From a filamentous cyanobacterium Phorm 6 (GTDB taxonomy: Bacteria; Cyanobacteriota; Cyanobacteriia; Cyanobacteriales; Microcoleaceae), in NCBI GenBank assembly GCA_003003725.1, contig PVWI01000031.1, positions 1-33,820 of the forward strand: 33,820 nt of DNA, read 5' to 3'. Both the position numbers and the translations under genes were made by a program. Of the stretch, positions 32,776 to 33,820 are shown one piece after another. The notes below the pieces were generated by a model. It was not told the origin of the DNA. It did not search any database and worked only from the letters and a program-made list of their open reading frames with translations. Positions within the stretch are counted from its first letter, which is position 1. Each line of letters begins with the position of its first letter.

Positions 32776-33820
32776 ATGTTACAAATCGAAGCATCTACCC
32801 CAAAACTAACCGTCAACACTTCCATCATTCCCGACATTGCCCAAAATCTGCAACCAAACAAATACACCAACAATTCCGCTTCAATTGCTCCGACAAACAT
32901 CATACCAGATCAGGAAAAATCATCCACAAACTCCAGCATTCAACAATTATCAATAAACAACCCAACCCTCGACAAAAGCCCAGAAGGAGTTGCTACAAAA
33001 GCAGACATAGACAGCTTCATCCTCAACAAAGATTCAACACCAATAATCAACAGCATCGCTGAAAACCCACAAACATCCACCCCCCAAACAGACACAATAA
33101 CAGGCGAAACAGCCGAGCCAGCAACTCACAACAACATCCCTTCCGACTCTAGTATTTGCCAAGCAGACAAAACAGCTAAAACTAGCCTAGATAACCTCTT
33201 AGATTCCAGCCTACCAGACAAAGAACAAAAATTAATAGCTGACGCCACACCCGAAGCCGAGACTAAATTAGCAGAAAAAAAAGCAGATACTGCTTCCATA
33301 ACAAATCCTGTTGAAACAAAAACCGAAAACTCATCAGCGACAGAAACCAAAAAACAAACTGCTTCCGAAATTCCCAATTTCATAACAACTCCGGCTGATC
33401 CAAAAACCGAAAATTCCCCAGCAACAGAAACCCAAAACCCAACTGTTTCCGAGATTTGTACTTGCGCGACAAATCCTGTTGAGACAAAAACGGACAAATC
33501 TCCCGCAGTTGAAGCCAAAAATCCCACAATTTCCGAAATTCCCAAGGACGATCCAAAAACGGAAAACTCCCCAGCAACAGAAACTAAAAACCCGACTGTT
33601 TCTGAAATTCCCAAGGACGATCCAACCCCAGTCGAGCCAAAAACAGATTCTCCATCAGTAGAAACCAAAAACCCGACTGTTTCTGAAATTGCCAATTCTG
33701 TAACAACTCCTGTCGCTCCAAAAACCGAAAAATCTCCAGCAACAGAAACCAAAAACCCGACTGTTTCTGAAATTCCCAATTCTGTAACAACTCCTGTCGA
33801 GCCAAAAACCGAAAAATCTC
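32776..33820 (+). CDS. Repetitive Thr/Pro/Glu/Lys-rich protein, 3' end outside window
   Basis: The frame from ATG 32776 stays open for 348 codons to the last base. The first 170 residues are Asn/Ser/Thr-rich without a signal peptide. From about residue 175 the protein consists of diverged repeats, in the best copies 28 residues long (84 bases), with the pattern ETKNPTVSEI, a short variable part (NSVTTPVEP or KDDP), then KTE.SPAT. Shorter units are deletion variants. The composition suggests an extended, disordered region or stalk. The antisense strand also has an open frame (33126-33779), but it starts inside the repeats and is taken as a mirror of them. No family recognised. Confidence 0.72.
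   Translation, partial: MLQIEASTPKLTVNTSIIPDIAQNLQPNKYTNNSASIAPTNIIPDQEKSSTNSSIQQLSINNPTLDKSPEGVATKADIDSFILNKDSTPIINSIAENPQTSTPQTDTITGETAEPATHNNIPSDSSICQADKTAKTSLDNLLDSSLPDKEQKLIADATPEAETKLAEKKADTASITNPVETKTENSSATETKKQTASEIPNFITTPADPKTENSPATETQNPTVSEICTCATNPVETKTDKSPAVEAKNPTISEIPKDDPKTENSPATETKNPTVSEIPKDDPTPVEPKTDSPSVETKNPTVSEIANSVTTPVAPKTEKSPATETKNPTVSEIPNSVTTPVEPKTEKS

Noticed and set aside
33126-33779. 217-residue minus-strand frame opposite the repetitive protein
   Set aside because: Begins and ends within the repeats and reflects their complement; the plus frame has a clear ATG and a longer non-repetitive lead.

Overview
The window reads as chromosomal DNA of a filamentous, non-heterocystous cyanobacterium of the Microcoleus/Oscillatoria/Phormidium kind. 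This is inferred from dense CGATCG/GCGATCGC (HIP1-type) octamers, cyanobacterium-style HflX, glutaredoxin/GshB, CtaA/CtaB and DUF1574 proteins, a PEP-CTERM protein, heptameric short tandem repeats and several dispersed palindromic repeats. No database search was possible, so names rest on motifs and family resemblance.

Layout. 0-2 kb: a hairpin that may be the right end of an IS200/IS605-type element, then hflX, whose conserved reading frame lacks a normal start codon. 2-5 kb: a proline-rich PEP-CTERM protein, purine-rich repeats, then a glutathione pair (grxC-type glutaredoxin and gshB). 5-9.3 kb: a Gfo/Idh/MocA oxidoreductase, a CHAT protease-FHA fusion and a small helical protein. 9.3-14 kb: tandem hairpin repeats, a cellulose synthase-like glycosyltransferase with a PilZ-type tail and, on the minus strand, a membrane-anchored amide-type substrate-binding protein beside a 60-residue protein resembling only its anchor. 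14-17.6 kb: an FHA-zinc ribbon protein, an FHA-flavoprotein fusion and a small membrane protein, separated by heptamer repeats. 17.8-20.8 kb: a YHS-domain lipoprotein, ctaA and ctaB (heme A synthesis).

20.8-25.7 kb is an accessory island. It holds DUF433/DUF5615 toxin-antitoxin-like pairs (two intact, one orphan DUF433, one with a truncated toxin) and DUF4258, DUF2283 and DUF4926 genes. Inside it is a two-gene overlapping unit: a cold-shock-like/TM2 membrane protein and a TIR-like nucleotide-binding protein. The stop codon of the TIR-like gene lies inside what looks like an integron attC recombination site (R-boxes, imperfect stem with extrahelical bases). This is the most interesting part of the window: a possible defence module carried as an integron-type gene cassette in a cyanobacterial toxin-antitoxin island, with no integrase in view.

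25.6-33.8 kb: a large zinc metalloprotease (HExxHxxGxxH) and a very large DUF1574 protein, both on the minus strand, then a 620-base spacer and the start of a repetitive Thr/Pro/Glu/Lys-rich protein that runs off the window end.

Themes: redox and heme metabolism (grxC, gshB, ctaA, ctaB), phosphopeptide-reading FHA domains in three different architectures within about 10 kb, cell-surface or exopolysaccharide functions (PEP-CTERM, cellulose synthase-like, DUF1574), and a mobile defence/TA island.
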